Assembly (NCBI RefSeq): GCF_001224225.1
Contig: NZ_CUEE01000001.1
Span: forward strand, 434,001 to 498,000
Source: Staphylococcus borealis
Lineage (GTDB): Bacteria > Bacillota > Bacilli > Staphylococcales > Staphylococcaceae
Reading direction: 5' to 3'
Length of the DNA stretch: 64,000 nt
The translations under genes were made by a program, and so were the position numbers. Under the pieces are notes generated by a model. The model was not told the origin of the DNA. It searched no databases and worked only from the letters and a program-made list of their open reading frames with translations. Shown one piece after another: positions 28,942-36,938 of the stretch (position 1 is its first letter; each line of letters opens with the position of its first letter).

Positions 28942-28967
28942 TTTTATGACAACCGGTTGACATAAAA
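28942..28967 (+). promoter_or_regulatory. Palindromic operator of the sucrose cassette, overlapping the -35 element
   Basis: A 26-base near-perfect palindrome (two mismatches) centred on CAACCGGTTG, the CG-centred form expected for LacI-family repressors. TTGACA (28957-28962) lies within it and is the likely -35; a weak -10 (TAAACT, 28980-28985) follows at 17 bases. The LacI-type regulator encoded at 31907 is the obvious binder. Confidence 0.68.
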
Positions 28968-28998
28968 GGACGCTGAATATAAACTTTAATTAAATTTA

Positions 28999-29012
28999 AG
29001 AAAGCGTTTCCA
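28999..29012 (+). promoter_or_regulatory. Candidate CcpA cre site upstream of the sucrose permease
   Basis: AGAAAGCGTTTCCA differs from a consensus cre (TGWAANCGNTNWCA) mainly at its first base. It lies between the promoter and the ribosome site, a position where CcpA would block transcription during growth on glucose. Confidence 0.65.
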
Positions 29013-29031
29013 AATATTGAGGAGAGATATT

Positions 29032-30315
29032 ATGAATATGTCACATTTAATTAGTCCTTTTAAAAACAAATCTTATTTACAAACGTCATTAATCTTTATG
29101 TTATTCTTCGCATCTTGGAGTATATGGTGGTCATTTTTCCAGATATGGTTAACTTCTAAAGATAATGGACTAGGCTTAACTGGTGGCCAAGTAGGTACCA
29201 TTTACTCAGCAAATTCATTTGTAACTTTGCTTTTAATGTTTGTATATGGCGTTACCCAAGATAAACTTGCAATCAAGAGAACACTATTAATTTTTTGTTC
29301 TTTATTCTCAACGTTTGTTGGACCATTTTTCATTTGGATTTATGCGCCTCTTATTCAATCAAATTTTTGGTTAGGTGCGATTATTGGTGCCATTTTCTTA
29401 TCATGTGGATTTTTGGCTGCCGTTGGTGCTTATGAAGCAGTTGGAGAAAGATTTAGCCGATTTTTTAATTTTAATTATGGGCAATCGAGAGCATGGGGAT
29501 CATTTGGTTATGCTGTTATGGCATTAGTTGCTGGATTTACTTTTGTCATTGACCCTCACTTAAACTTTTGGCTAGGTTCAATATTAGGTGCCATTTTACT
29601 ACTTGTCTTAATTTTTTGGAAGACTGATGCAGAGCAACGTGCCAAGCATAATATTGAACAAAATGAAGAAGAATCTGTTCCGTCTATCAAAAGTATGTTG
29701 GCATTATTAAAAGTGAAAGACATTTGGATTATTGTTATTTTCATTACTTTTTCATGGTCATTTTATACAATTTTTGACCAACAAATGTTTCCAGAATTTT
29801 ACACTAAACTATTTGAGAATCCTAGTGTAGGACAACAAACGTACGGTGTATTAAATTCTGTACAAGTTTTCTTTGAAGCACTGATGATGGGTATTGTTCC
29901 AATCATTATGTCAAAAATTGGCGTCAGAAAAACCTTATTACTAGGTGCAACCGTAATGTTTTTAAGAATAGGTTTATGTGGAATTGCTCAAGGTCCAATA
30001 AGCATCTCATTTATTAAGATGTTTCATGCCCTAGAAGTACCATTATTTGTCTTACCAATATTTCGTTACATAACGCTACATTTTGACACTAAAGTCTCAG
30101 CTACTATCTACATGGTTGGATATCAAGTATCTGCTCAAATTGGGCAAGTTATTTTGTCAAGTCCACTTGGAATATTAAGAGATAATATCGGTTATCAACC
30201 GACATTCTTTGTTATCTCATTCATTGTATTACTGGCTGGTATTTTTGCTTTCATCACTTTAAGAAAAGATGACGAATATGTATATGGTGATCCCTTTATA
30301 AAAAATCAAATATAA
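29032..30315 (+). CDS. Oligosaccharide:H+ symporter family permease (probable sucrose permease, CscB-like)
   Basis: A 427-residue, 12-segment transporter of the LacY/RafB/CscB family: an N-terminal WSIWWSFFQIWL amphipathic first helix and GQSRAWGSFGYA in the loop region correspond to LacY-type motifs. Followed by a GH32 hydrolase and a LacI repressor, it most likely imports sucrose or short fructans unphosphorylated, with a proton. The start is ATG 29032, after GAGGAGAG; an upstream in-frame TTG at 29017 overlaps that site and is rejected. The gene is more AT-rich and opposite in strand to its neighbours on both sides, suggesting a separately acquired cassette. Confidence 0.83.
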   Translation: MNMSHLISPFKNKSYLQTSLIFMLFFASWSIWWSFFQIWLTSKDNGLGLTGGQVGTIYSANSFVTLLLMFVYGVTQDKLAIKRTLLIFCSLFSTFVGPFFIWIYAPLIQSNFWLGAIIGAIFLSCGFLAAVGAYEAVGERFSRFFNFNYGQSRAWGSFGYAVMALVAGFTFVIDPHLNFWLGSILGAILLLVLIFWKTDAEQRAKHNIEQNEEESVPSIKSMLALLKVKDIWIIVIFITFSWSFYTIFDQQMFPEFYTKLFENPSVGQQTYGVLNSVQVFFEALMMGIVPIIMSKIGVRKTLLLGATVMFLRIGLCGIAQGPISISFIKMFHALEVPLFVLPIFRYITLHFDTKVSATIYMVGYQVSAQIGQVILSSPLGILRDNIGYQPTFFVISFIVLLAGIFAFITLRKDDEYVYGDPFIKNQI

Positions 30316-30332
30316 TTGAAAGGAAGAAAAGA

Positions 30333-31742
30333 ATGAATAAAGAACCAATTACAGTAACTAACACACGCTATCGTTTAGGCTATCACATAATGCCAAAATC
30401 AGGTTGGATTAATGACCCTAATGGTTTTACTTATTATAATGGCTACTATCATATTTTTTATCAACATTATCCCTATGCGCCAGAGTGGGGCCCTATGCAT
30501 TGGGGACATGCAAGAAGTAAAGATTTAGTCCATTGGGAAACACTTCCAATAGCACTAACTCCTGGTGACGAAGAAGATAAGAATGGTTGTTTTTCAGGTA
30601 CAGCTATCGAGAAAGATGATAGATTATACCTCTTTTATACAGGACATCATTATTATGGAGATAATGATCCAGAGTATTTCTGGCAAAATCAAAATCTTGC
30701 TTATAGTGATGATGGGGTTCATTTTATTAAATATGAAAAAAACGCTATTATTCCTCAAGCACCTGAAGATAATACACATCATTTCCGAGATCCTAAAGTA
30801 TGGCAACACGGTGATAGCTATTATATGATTGTTGGTAGTCAAAACAAAGATGAACTCGGTCGAATTATCATGTATCGTTCAGAGGATTTACTAAAATGGG
30901 AATATTTAGGCCCTGTCAATGAATCAAAAGGGAAACAAACTGAAGGATATATGTGGGAATGTCCTGATTTGTTTGAAGTTGATGATAAATATGTATTCTT
31001 ATTTTCTCCTCAAGGTATGGATGCTGAAGAAGAGCAATATTTAAATTTATTCCAAAATGGCTATTTTGTTGGTGAACTTGATTATGAAAGCCATAAATTC
31101 ACAAGAGGTGAATTTAAAGAACTAGACCACGGCCATGACTTCTATGCACCTCAAACAATGCAAGCACCTGATGGCCGACGCATTCTTATTGGTTGGATGG
31201 CTATGTGGGAAAGTGAAATGCCTGAAAAACATGACGGTTGGTCTGGAGCATTAACATTACCTAGAGAGTTATATCTTAAGAATAATCATTTATATATGCG
31301 CCCAGTTAGCGAATTAACAACGTTACGTATAAATGATGGTACTCACAATTCACTTAATCTTAATCAACCAAGGTTATTATTAAATGATAAGTACCATGCT
31401 GAAATCAATTTAAAAGGTCCAAATAAAAATTTTAATATTGAATTCAAAAACGCTAATAATCAACTCATATCTTTAACATATGATGCTCTATCTCATAAAT
31501 TTAGTCTTTATCGCTTTGATAAAGGTGATTATCGATATTCTATTATCAAAGACAGTGACATCATAAATCTTCAATTATATTTAGATACAAGTTCAGTTGA
31601 AATTTTCATTAATGATGGCGAATCTGTTTTTACTGAGCGCTACTATAGTGAAGAACCTCCACAAGTATGGGTCTCTAGTAATGACAATATTCTAATAGAA
31701 TCAAGCATTTATGAGTTAAAAAATAATACCATTTCATTTTAA
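30333..31742 (+). CDS. scrB: GH32 sucrose/fructan hydrolase
   Basis: A 469-residue glycoside hydrolase family 32 enzyme. The catalytic nucleophile Asp28 is in WINDPNG (25-31), the transition-state stabiliser in FRDPK (RDP 152-154) and the acid/base Glu209 in WECPD. The five-blade propeller is followed by a C-terminal beta-sandwich. There is no signal peptide, so it acts in the cytoplasm on sugar brought in by the adjacent permease. Because that permease does not phosphorylate, free sucrose or fructo-oligosaccharide is the probable substrate rather than sucrose-6-phosphate. No fructokinase is encoded in the cassette. It lies 17 bases downstream of the permease with its own AAGGAAG site. Confidence 0.9.
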   Translation: MNKEPITVTNTRYRLGYHIMPKSGWINDPNGFTYYNGYYHIFYQHYPYAPEWGPMHWGHARSKDLVHWETLPIALTPGDEEDKNGCFSGTAIEKDDRLYLFYTGHHYYGDNDPEYFWQNQNLAYSDDGVHFIKYEKNAIIPQAPEDNTHHFRDPKVWQHGDSYYMIVGSQNKDELGRIIMYRSEDLLKWEYLGPVNESKGKQTEGYMWECPDLFEVDDKYVFLFSPQGMDAEEEQYLNLFQNGYFVGELDYESHKFTRGEFKELDHGHDFYAPQTMQAPDGRRILIGWMAMWESEMPEKHDGWSGALTLPRELYLKNNHLYMRPVSELTTLRINDGTHNSLNLNQPRLLLNDKYHAEINLKGPNKNFNIEFKNANNQLISLTYDALSHKFSLYRFDKGDYRYSIIKDSDIINLQLYLDTSSVEIFINDGESVFTERYYSEEPPQVWVSSNDNILIESSIYELKNNTISF

Positions 31743-31787
31743 TAATTAAAAACAAAATACTTTGAATTGCAATTAATTTATTTAATA

Positions 31788-31839
31788 GGAACAAGAAAAA
31801 ATTCATTTTTTACTTTGAATCTTAATCTTGTTCCTTTTT
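31788..31839 (+). terminator. Terminator after the permease-hydrolase pair
   Basis: GGAACAAGA (31788-31796) pairs with TCTTGTTCC (31826-31834), followed by TTTTT. The long AT-rich loop makes it weaker than average, allowing some read-through into the regulator gene. Confidence 0.7.
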
Positions 31840-31906
31840 AGTTAGCATTATTATTTTAATTAAGAGATAATAACTAATGATATTATTGGAAATTGGAGTG
31901 AAAGAT

Positions 31907-32884
31907 ATGAAGCCAAAATTAGAGGATGTTGCCAAGTTAGCTAATGTATCTAAAACGACTGTTTCCCGAGTTCTAAACAATCGGGGTTATATCAGTCAAA
32001 AAACTAAAGATAATGTCTATAAGGCAATGAAGGATTTAAATTATCAACCTAATTCAGCGGCTCGTCAGCTATTCAAACAAAAAACCAACATTATTGGATT
32101 GCTTTTCCCTACTGTATCGAATCCTTTTTTTGGTGAACTTATCAATGAACTTGAAACTAAATTATATAATCGAGGTTATAACGTTATTATTGGCAATTCC
32201 ATGAATAATCCCGAAAAAGAGACCCATTATATGAATCAGTTACTTTCTAATCAAGTTGATGCATTAGTCGTTGGTACACATAATATAGGCATTGATCAAT
32301 ATAAAAATGTTAATTTACCAATTGTTGCAATTGATAGAATTGTTAACGAAGATATTCCTGATATTCGTTCAGATAATTACTACGGTGGTTTGCTAGCAAC
32401 TAAACGTTTAATTAAAAATGGCGCATCTAAAATAATTCATACGAATGGTCCCATTGATGTAAATACACCTGCAAATTTAAGACAAAGTGCTTACGAAGAT
32501 ACCATGCAGTCACATCAACTTACTCCAATAACTTATACAATAGACTTCAGCTTAGACTATTCTAGCAAACTCAATATCTTTAAATCCATTTTCCAAGAAC
32601 ATCCTGATGTAGAAGCAATATTTGCTTCAAATGATACGGATGCTTTACAAATTTATCAACTCGCACTATCAATGGGTAAACGTGTTCCTGAAGACTTAAA
32701 AATTATCGGCTATGATGGCACGCAATTAATTAGAACATTAATGCCTCAACTTACATCTATTATCCAACCCATCGATGCGATTACTGACAAAGCAATTGAA
32801 ATTTTAGAAAAAAGACTAAATTCGGAACCTACAGAACAAGAGTATATATTACCAGTTACCTTATGGGAAGGTTCAACTGGATAA
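31907..32884 (+). CDS. LacI-family repressor of the sucrose cassette
   Basis: A 325-residue LacI/GalR regulator: an N-terminal helix-turn-helix (LEDVAKLANVSKTTVSRVLNN begins at residue 5, followed by the hinge QPNSAARQL) and a periplasmic-binding-protein-like effector domain ending in WEGSTG. It probably binds the palindrome at 28942-28967 and is released by sucrose or fructose (inference from position and operator form; ScrR of S. xylosus is the precedent). The start is ATG 31907 with GGAGTG upstream, rather than the longer frame from 31877. Confidence 0.86.
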   Translation: MKPKLEDVAKLANVSKTTVSRVLNNRGYISQKTKDNVYKAMKDLNYQPNSAARQLFKQKTNIIGLLFPTVSNPFFGELINELETKLYNRGYNVIIGNSMNNPEKETHYMNQLLSNQVDALVVGTHNIGIDQYKNVNLPIVAIDRIVNEDIPDIRSDNYYGGLLATKRLIKNGASKIIHTNGPIDVNTPANLRQSAYEDTMQSHQLTPITYTIDFSLDYSSKLNIFKSIFQEHPDVEAIFASNDTDALQIYQLALSMGKRVPEDLKIIGYDGTQLIRTLMPQLTSIIQPIDAITDKAIEILEKRLNSEPTEQEYILPVTLWEGSTG

Positions 32885-32886
32885 AT

Positions 32887-32929
32887 AAAAACCATTAATC
32901 CAACATATTAAATCGGATTAATGGTTTTT
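32887..32929. terminator. Bidirectional terminator after the LacI regulator
   Basis: AAAAACCATTAATCC (32887-32901) pairs with its exact complement at 32915-32929; A and T runs on both sides serve both convergent genes. Confidence 0.88.
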
Positions 32930-32951
32930 ATTTCAAAAATTTTAATGCGCT

Positions 32952-33749
32952 TTACTCACCTGGTGCACATTCAATTAAGACAACTTTGCCATTTACTGCA
33001 GTGGCTATAATTTGAAAACCATTATTTTTAACACTATCGTATATGTATTGCCCAGCTAAATTATGATCTTCATAAGAATTATATCTAGTTATAAATGCTT
33101 GCTCACTAATGTTATCGGGTGCAACTGCAATCCTTGCTACAGTATTATATTGCGTATGAAAACTATATACCACGGCTATATTGCCATACTTTACAAAATC
33201 TTCATGAAACCCCTCAATATGAGGCATTAAAGTACCTTTTCCATATCGTTTCTCTACTTCTGCTCTAGTCATGCCTGGTTTAATGCCCATATAAGCATCC
33301 CTTGTATCCTTTTGCATAAATGATCTATGGAAATCTTCACTCATGACATCAATTTTAGGGCCTTGTAATTGCGTCGTATCTGTCACTTTGTGCTTTTCAT
33401 CTTCTCTTTGTTTGGCTTTTTGCTTTTCAGCTTTAACAGGATCGTTAGACACTTTATCTTCATCCGTTGTCGCTTTCTCTTTCTTCACATGCGTCGTCGT
33501 AGTCGCAGTCTGTTTTGGCTGTTCTGTTTCCTTTAAAAAGAAATGATAATACGCAAAACAACAACTGACGATAATGCCAATAACGACCAACCCAACTAAT
33601 ACAAATGGCCAAATCCTTGTTTTATGAGTAGGCGGTTCATATTGCACGCTTTCTGAAATATCTTCAAATAGATGTAAATCATAGCCACATCTATTACAAA
33701 AATGTTGCTCGTTTATCAGCTTGTTACCACACTTAGGACAAAATCTCAT
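32952..33749 (-). CDS. Zinc-ribbon membrane protein with extracellular domain
   Basis: A 265-residue protein in four parts. An N-terminal double CxxC zinc ribbon (CPKCGNKLINEQHFCNRCG, residues 4-22) lies in the cytoplasm. One membrane helix follows at about 46-68, then a Thr/Lys-rich charged linker with a coiled-coil-like tail, and an extracellular C-terminal domain starting at GIKPGMTRAEVEKRYGKG. That last phrase resembles the SmpA/BamE- or BLIP-like small beta domains. This zinc ribbon-TM-extracellular layout is common in staphylococci (TcaA is an example), but I do not recognise this member. The start is ATG 33749 after GAAGG. Confidence 0.75.
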   Translation of the reverse strand: MRFCPKCGNKLINEQHFCNRCGYDLHLFEDISESVQYEPPTHKTRIWPFVLVGLVVIGIIVSCCFAYYHFFLKETEQPKQTATTTTHVKKEKATTDEDKVSNDPVKAEKQKAKQREDEKHKVTDTTQLQGPKIDVMSEDFHRSFMQKDTRDAYMGIKPGMTRAEVEKRYGKGTLMPHIEGFHEDFVKYGNIAVVYSFHTQYNTVARIAVAPDNISEQAFITRYNSYEDHNLAGQYIYDSVKNNGFQIIATAVNGKVVLIECAPGE

Positions 33750-33890
33750 GATATTACCTTCTTTCACTTCATGCTGTTAAATCTAGATGTTGGGTGTGAG
33801 ATTAGGTCTTTTATCTATGTCGACATCCACGTTATAGTTCATTTTAAAGTAAGCAACCGTGATTTTCTATCATTTTTTTAATCGTGTCTA

Positions 33891-33927
33891 AAAAAATAAA
33901 GCCGATAAACGCATTGCGCTTCTCGAC
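33891..33927 (-). terminator. Terminator of the paired membrane-protein operon
   Basis: GCCGATAAACGC (33901-33912) pairs with GCGCTTCTCGAC (33916-33927) over 11 of 12 positions with a 3-base loop, followed on the minus strand by a long T run. Confidence 0.85.
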
Positions 33928-33933
33928 TTCAAT

Positions 33934-35055
33934 TTAATCATTCTCGTTCTGATTTCTGTCATCATATCGCATTTGTTGTCGGTAACCATACGTACTTTCT
34001 TTAATTAATTGGTCATTCAATAGTCCAGCACCAATGGCACCTGCAACAGTCGAAATAGATGCTGCGAACCATGGAATGCTAAGATATAAATCGATGCCAG
34101 CCGGCCCTTTCAAACCAACCTGTTGTCCTAGAAAATCAGCTGGTAATAATACCAATTCAGCAATTAAAAATAACATGTAGAGAATACAATAATAAATAAT
34201 AATCGCTACAAATAGTGTCATCACAGTAGTTAAATTATATAACCATGTAATGCGTTTATTACGACTTTGTTTTACTGACTCCCACAAATCATGGGACATC
34301 ATAATCCAAAGCAACATACCTAACACTGCAATCACTGAGATACCAAAGAGGCGCCACATTGAGAATTCCATGCTCATCTGCCACATAGTGGTGAATATTA
34401 AGCCGAATGCGCCTGTAGTGAAAGCAATTGCCACAATATTACTTAAGCTGGCCATCATGTTAAGCGGGTTATTCGCAAAGGTCATACCACTAACGAGACG
34501 AATCATTCCCATTGACCGTGTGTTAGATAAATAGCGTAAATGATCATTGCCTGTCTCATCTAGACGCACTTCAGTTTTTTCAATTTTGGAAAATGGGAAT
34601 TGTTTGTTAACAGCGTATGCGACCTCATTATGGCTATCATAGTCACTGTTTTCCGCTTCAGAATGATGCACTTCATTAATAATTGCTATAATCGCATTCT
34701 TGAAACGTTGCTTAACCGGACGCCAACCAAATGCAGGATACGAGAATACAGCCGCGCCGTTCTTCTTGTTGATATCCAACGCTAACACACGCTCGTTGTG
34801 AAACATGGGTAAATCTGTGATAGCTACAACATAATCCCATTGGCGCTGATCATGATAGTCTTGTATTTTTTTGAAAATTTTCCCTACCGATTCAGCGTAA
34901 CCAGTCAGCGGATCAACCACAAGGTCCACTTTCCACTCGTGTTGGTTGTTATTCTGGTGAGACAGGATATTCGGAATATCGTCCATTAAACTTTCAGCAA
35001 GTTTCTCTGTCACACCCGGTGCGACAACTAAACCGATTGTTTTCGCTTCATTCAT
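33934..35055 (-). CDS. Paired membrane protein of unknown function, second gene
   Basis: A 373-residue protein. The N-terminal soluble domain (about 1-165) starts IGLVVAPGVTEKLAESL and contains VAITDLPMFHNERVLALDI and FSYPAFGW; four membrane segments follow in about 215-350. The gene upstream encodes a clear paralogue with the same layout, and the two overlap by ATGA (35052-35055), so they are translationally coupled and probably made in equal amounts as a hetero-oligomer. Some relatives in databases are labelled methylene-tetrahydrofolate dehydrogenase, for which I see no support. Function unknown. Confidence 0.72.
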   Translation of the reverse strand: MNEAKTIGLVVAPGVTEKLAESLMDDIPNILSHQNNNQHEWKVDLVVDPLTGYAESVGKIFKKIQDYHDQRQWDYVVAITDLPMFHNERVLALDINKKNGAAVFSYPAFGWRPVKQRFKNAIIAIINEVHHSEAENSDYDSHNEVAYAVNKQFPFSKIEKTEVRLDETGNDHLRYLSNTRSMGMIRLVSGMTFANNPLNMMASLSNIVAIAFTTGAFGLIFTTMWQMSMEFSMWRLFGISVIAVLGMLLWIMMSHDLWESVKQSRNKRITWLYNLTTVMTLFVAIIIYYCILYMLFLIAELVLLPADFLGQQVGLKGPAGIDLYLSIPWFAASISTVAGAIGAGLLNDQLIKESTYGYRQQMRYDDRNQNEND

Positions 35056-36251
35056 GCGTCATCCTCCTCTCTATGGTCTTGTTTCTTACCTTCATAAGGT
35101 TCATCATCATTGCTTTCATGGTTTGATGAAGACTGTTCAACTTCACGATGTGATACGTCTTGTGATTGTTGCGTTTCTTTCTCTTTTTCTTCTTGTTGCG
35201 CTTCTTTATAACGATGATACTGACGATACGAATACGTAATGCGACGAATCTTCTCTTCATTCTCTACAGTGGAACCCATTGCCCCGGCTAATAACCCAAG
35301 TGAGGATACAAACCATAATAATTTTAAATAATTCACAAATGTAAAGTCAGGGTTCGCACTTGTCCAATTATTAAATAAACTCACAGGTACGAATAATGAG
35401 ACACTGATGGAAAGTAATACATATAAAACAATATAATTCATCAATGTAATCATGACTAAAGTGAGTAATGTCGTTGCATTATAGGTGTAACGATATACAC
35501 GTTGTGATTTCGCCGTCTTTTCTTCAAATAGTTGATGCGCATATAATAGCCATCCAGCCATCCCTAATATAGAAATAATCATGAGGACAATAAATCTGAT
35601 GGTTGAATATTGAACACTTAATTCCCATGGCATCGAGAAGATGGATACGTAAGTCCCAGTAGCAAACGCAACCGAAATAATCTTCTTGAAATTAAACAAG
35701 TTCTTCCATGGCTCATTTGCGCGTGTCAAACCTAAAATAAGTTGAATCCAACCTAATATTAAGAACCGATTAATATACCGTCTCTTTGGACTATCATCTT
35801 CTCTAGGGTCAACCGCTTTAGGCTGAATAAGCGGATGCACTTTCGGACGTTCTTTCGTATTATTGTGATATAACTGTTCGACGAGCGTTGTCATACTTTT
35901 CACTAACTTACGTTCTAAATCGATCCAACCTAGCGCAGGTAATGAGAGCATTGACACACGTTTCTCACTATTAAAGTCACTAATCACGACTTTATTACCG
36001 GAGATACTTGGTAAATCCGTAATACAGATGACGACATCCCATTGATGTGTTTCCTTCAACTCAGCAGCTTTATCAATACTTTCATGCACATCCTCAGCAG
36101 AGCCTATTAACAAATCTACTTTACGCTCGAAGTGCCAGTCATCCACTTCATCAATACGTTCATGCAACTGCTGTTTGATTTTAGGTATCGCATGTTCCAC
36201 TAGCTTATGTGCTACACCTGGCGATGGCACTAACCCAATCGTATAGGTCAT
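35052..36251 (-). CDS. Paired membrane protein of unknown function, first gene
   Basis: A 399-residue protein starting MTYTIGLVPSPGVAHKLVEH. Its soluble domain shares the landmarks of its partner: DVVICITDLPSISGNKVVISD and LSLPALGW. Four membrane helices follow, then a long charged cytoplasmic tail rich in Glu, Gln, His and Asp (for example EEKEKETQQSQDVSH), which the partner lacks. The start is ATG 36251, six bases after GGAGG; the frame extends further upstream without a ribosome site. The next upstream signal is the divergent TPP riboswitch about 240 bases away. Function unknown. Confidence 0.72.
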   Translation of the reverse strand: MTYTIGLVPSPGVAHKLVEHAIPKIKQQLHERIDEVDDWHFERKVDLLIGSAEDVHESIDKAAELKETHQWDVVICITDLPSISGNKVVISDFNSEKRVSMLSLPALGWIDLERKLVKSMTTLVEQLYHNNTKERPKVHPLIQPKAVDPREDDSPKRRYINRFLILGWIQLILGLTRANEPWKNLFNFKKIISVAFATGTYVSIFSMPWELSVQYSTIRFIVLMIISILGMAGWLLYAHQLFEEKTAKSQRVYRYTYNATTLLTLVMITLMNYIVLYVLLSISVSLFVPVSLFNNWTSANPDFTFVNYLKLLWFVSSLGLLAGAMGSTVENEEKIRRITYSYRQYHRYKEAQQEEKEKETQQSQDVSHREVEQSSSNHESNDDEPYEGKKQDHREEDDA

Positions 36252-36438
36252 GTTGAACCTCCTTCCATTTACGATGTATTCGTTTAACGATGTCTTATTT
36301 TGAAAAGTGATTATTTCACGATGATCAAAATGATGCAATGTTCATTTTATGATAATTAAAATACTTTTTACAATAAAATTAGTTAATATTATTATATTAA
36401 TTTATCACGCTATAATCACAACGCATCATTGTATAGCC

Positions 36439-36467
36439 TTGACTTCTAGATTTAAAACTACTAAATT
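36439..36467 (+). promoter_or_regulatory. Candidate promoter of the TPP riboswitch transcript
   Basis: TTGACT (36439-36444), 17 bases, then TAAATT (36462-36467), about 24 bases upstream of the aptamer. The -35 is good and the -10 moderate. Confidence 0.5.
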
Positions 36468-36490
36468 AAATATATAGTATAAATATATGC

Positions 36491-36572
36491 ACTAGGGGTG
36501 TTTTAAACTGAGATGGAGTATGACTCCAAACCCTTTGAACCTGAACTAGGTCGTACTAGCGTAGGAAAGTGT
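36491..36572 (+). ncRNA. TPP (THI-box) riboswitch aptamer
   Basis: All conserved blocks of the thiamine-pyrophosphate aptamer are present in order: ACTAGGGGTG, the CTGAGA pyrimidine-sensing loop, a short extra P3 hairpin (GGAG/CTCC), ACCCTTTGAACCTGA, CTAGGT, and the closing TAGCGTAGGAAAGTG that pairs with the 5' end as P1. A classical attenuator follows at 36646. No gene on the same strand follows: the next plus-strand gene starts almost 7 kb away. The element is therefore an orphan, either a remnant of a lost thiamine gene or the leader of a non-coding transcript. Confidence 0.9.
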
Positions 36573-36645
36573 GGACGGAATTGTAGATCATATTTAAGGT
36601 TTAGATAACTATGCCTTATTTCATATAAGCTTACATCTATCATTT

Positions 36646-36683
36646 ACGTGACTTTCCTATGTGTGAAGGTTGCGTATTTTTTA
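36646..36683 (+). terminator. Expression-platform terminator of the TPP riboswitch
   Basis: ACGTGACTTTC (36646-36656) pairs with GAAGGTTGCGT (36665-36675) over 11 positions with G-T wobbles, followed by ATTTTTT. Its 5' arm and loop (ACTTTCCTA, 36651-36659) are exactly complementary to TAGGAAAGT (36562-36570) of the aptamer, giving the alternative antiterminator. Ligand binding, which holds P1, would favour termination. Confidence 0.82.
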
Positions 36684-36896
36684 CTTTAAACAGCGTAATA
36701 GAGGTGACTGCCAGACAACTTGATTATTGTAGCGTGTGTGCCATAGTGATGTAGGTCGTGTCTGAGAGAAACTCAGACTAGTAGCATTATAGAAAATTCA
36801 TTTTATTTATCCAATTCATTTATCCGTATAATAGAAATTAACGTAACGTCGGTGATGCTAACTTAGGAGCGTCGCCGACTTCTTTATTGTAATTAA
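36684..36896 (+). other. Non-coding region behind the TPP riboswitch
   Basis: About 210 bases with no reading frame longer than roughly 16 codons. It contains a GTCTGAG/CTCAGAC hairpin (36760-36778) and a GTCGGTGA/TCGCCGAC hairpin (36848-36879) followed by a T-rich stretch, so a small structured RNA ending near 36890 is conceivable. No known RNA family is recognised. Confidence 0.45.
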
Positions 36897-36924
36897 AAAG
36901 AGCGAGACATTCGTCTCACTCTTT
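36897..36924 (-). terminator. Terminator of the His-rich-tail membrane protein gene
   Basis: AAAGAGCGAGAC (36897-36908) pairs with GTCTCACTCTTT (36913-36924) with one mismatch and a 4-base loop, then TTTTT on the minus strand. Confidence 0.85.
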
Positions 36925-36938
36925 AAACGACTCAACTT

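Noticed and set aside
36439..36930. Reading the TPP element as part of the leader of the paired membrane-protein operon
   Set aside because: The aptamer is on the plus strand and those genes are on the minus strand; the orientation and the plus-strand terminator exclude it.
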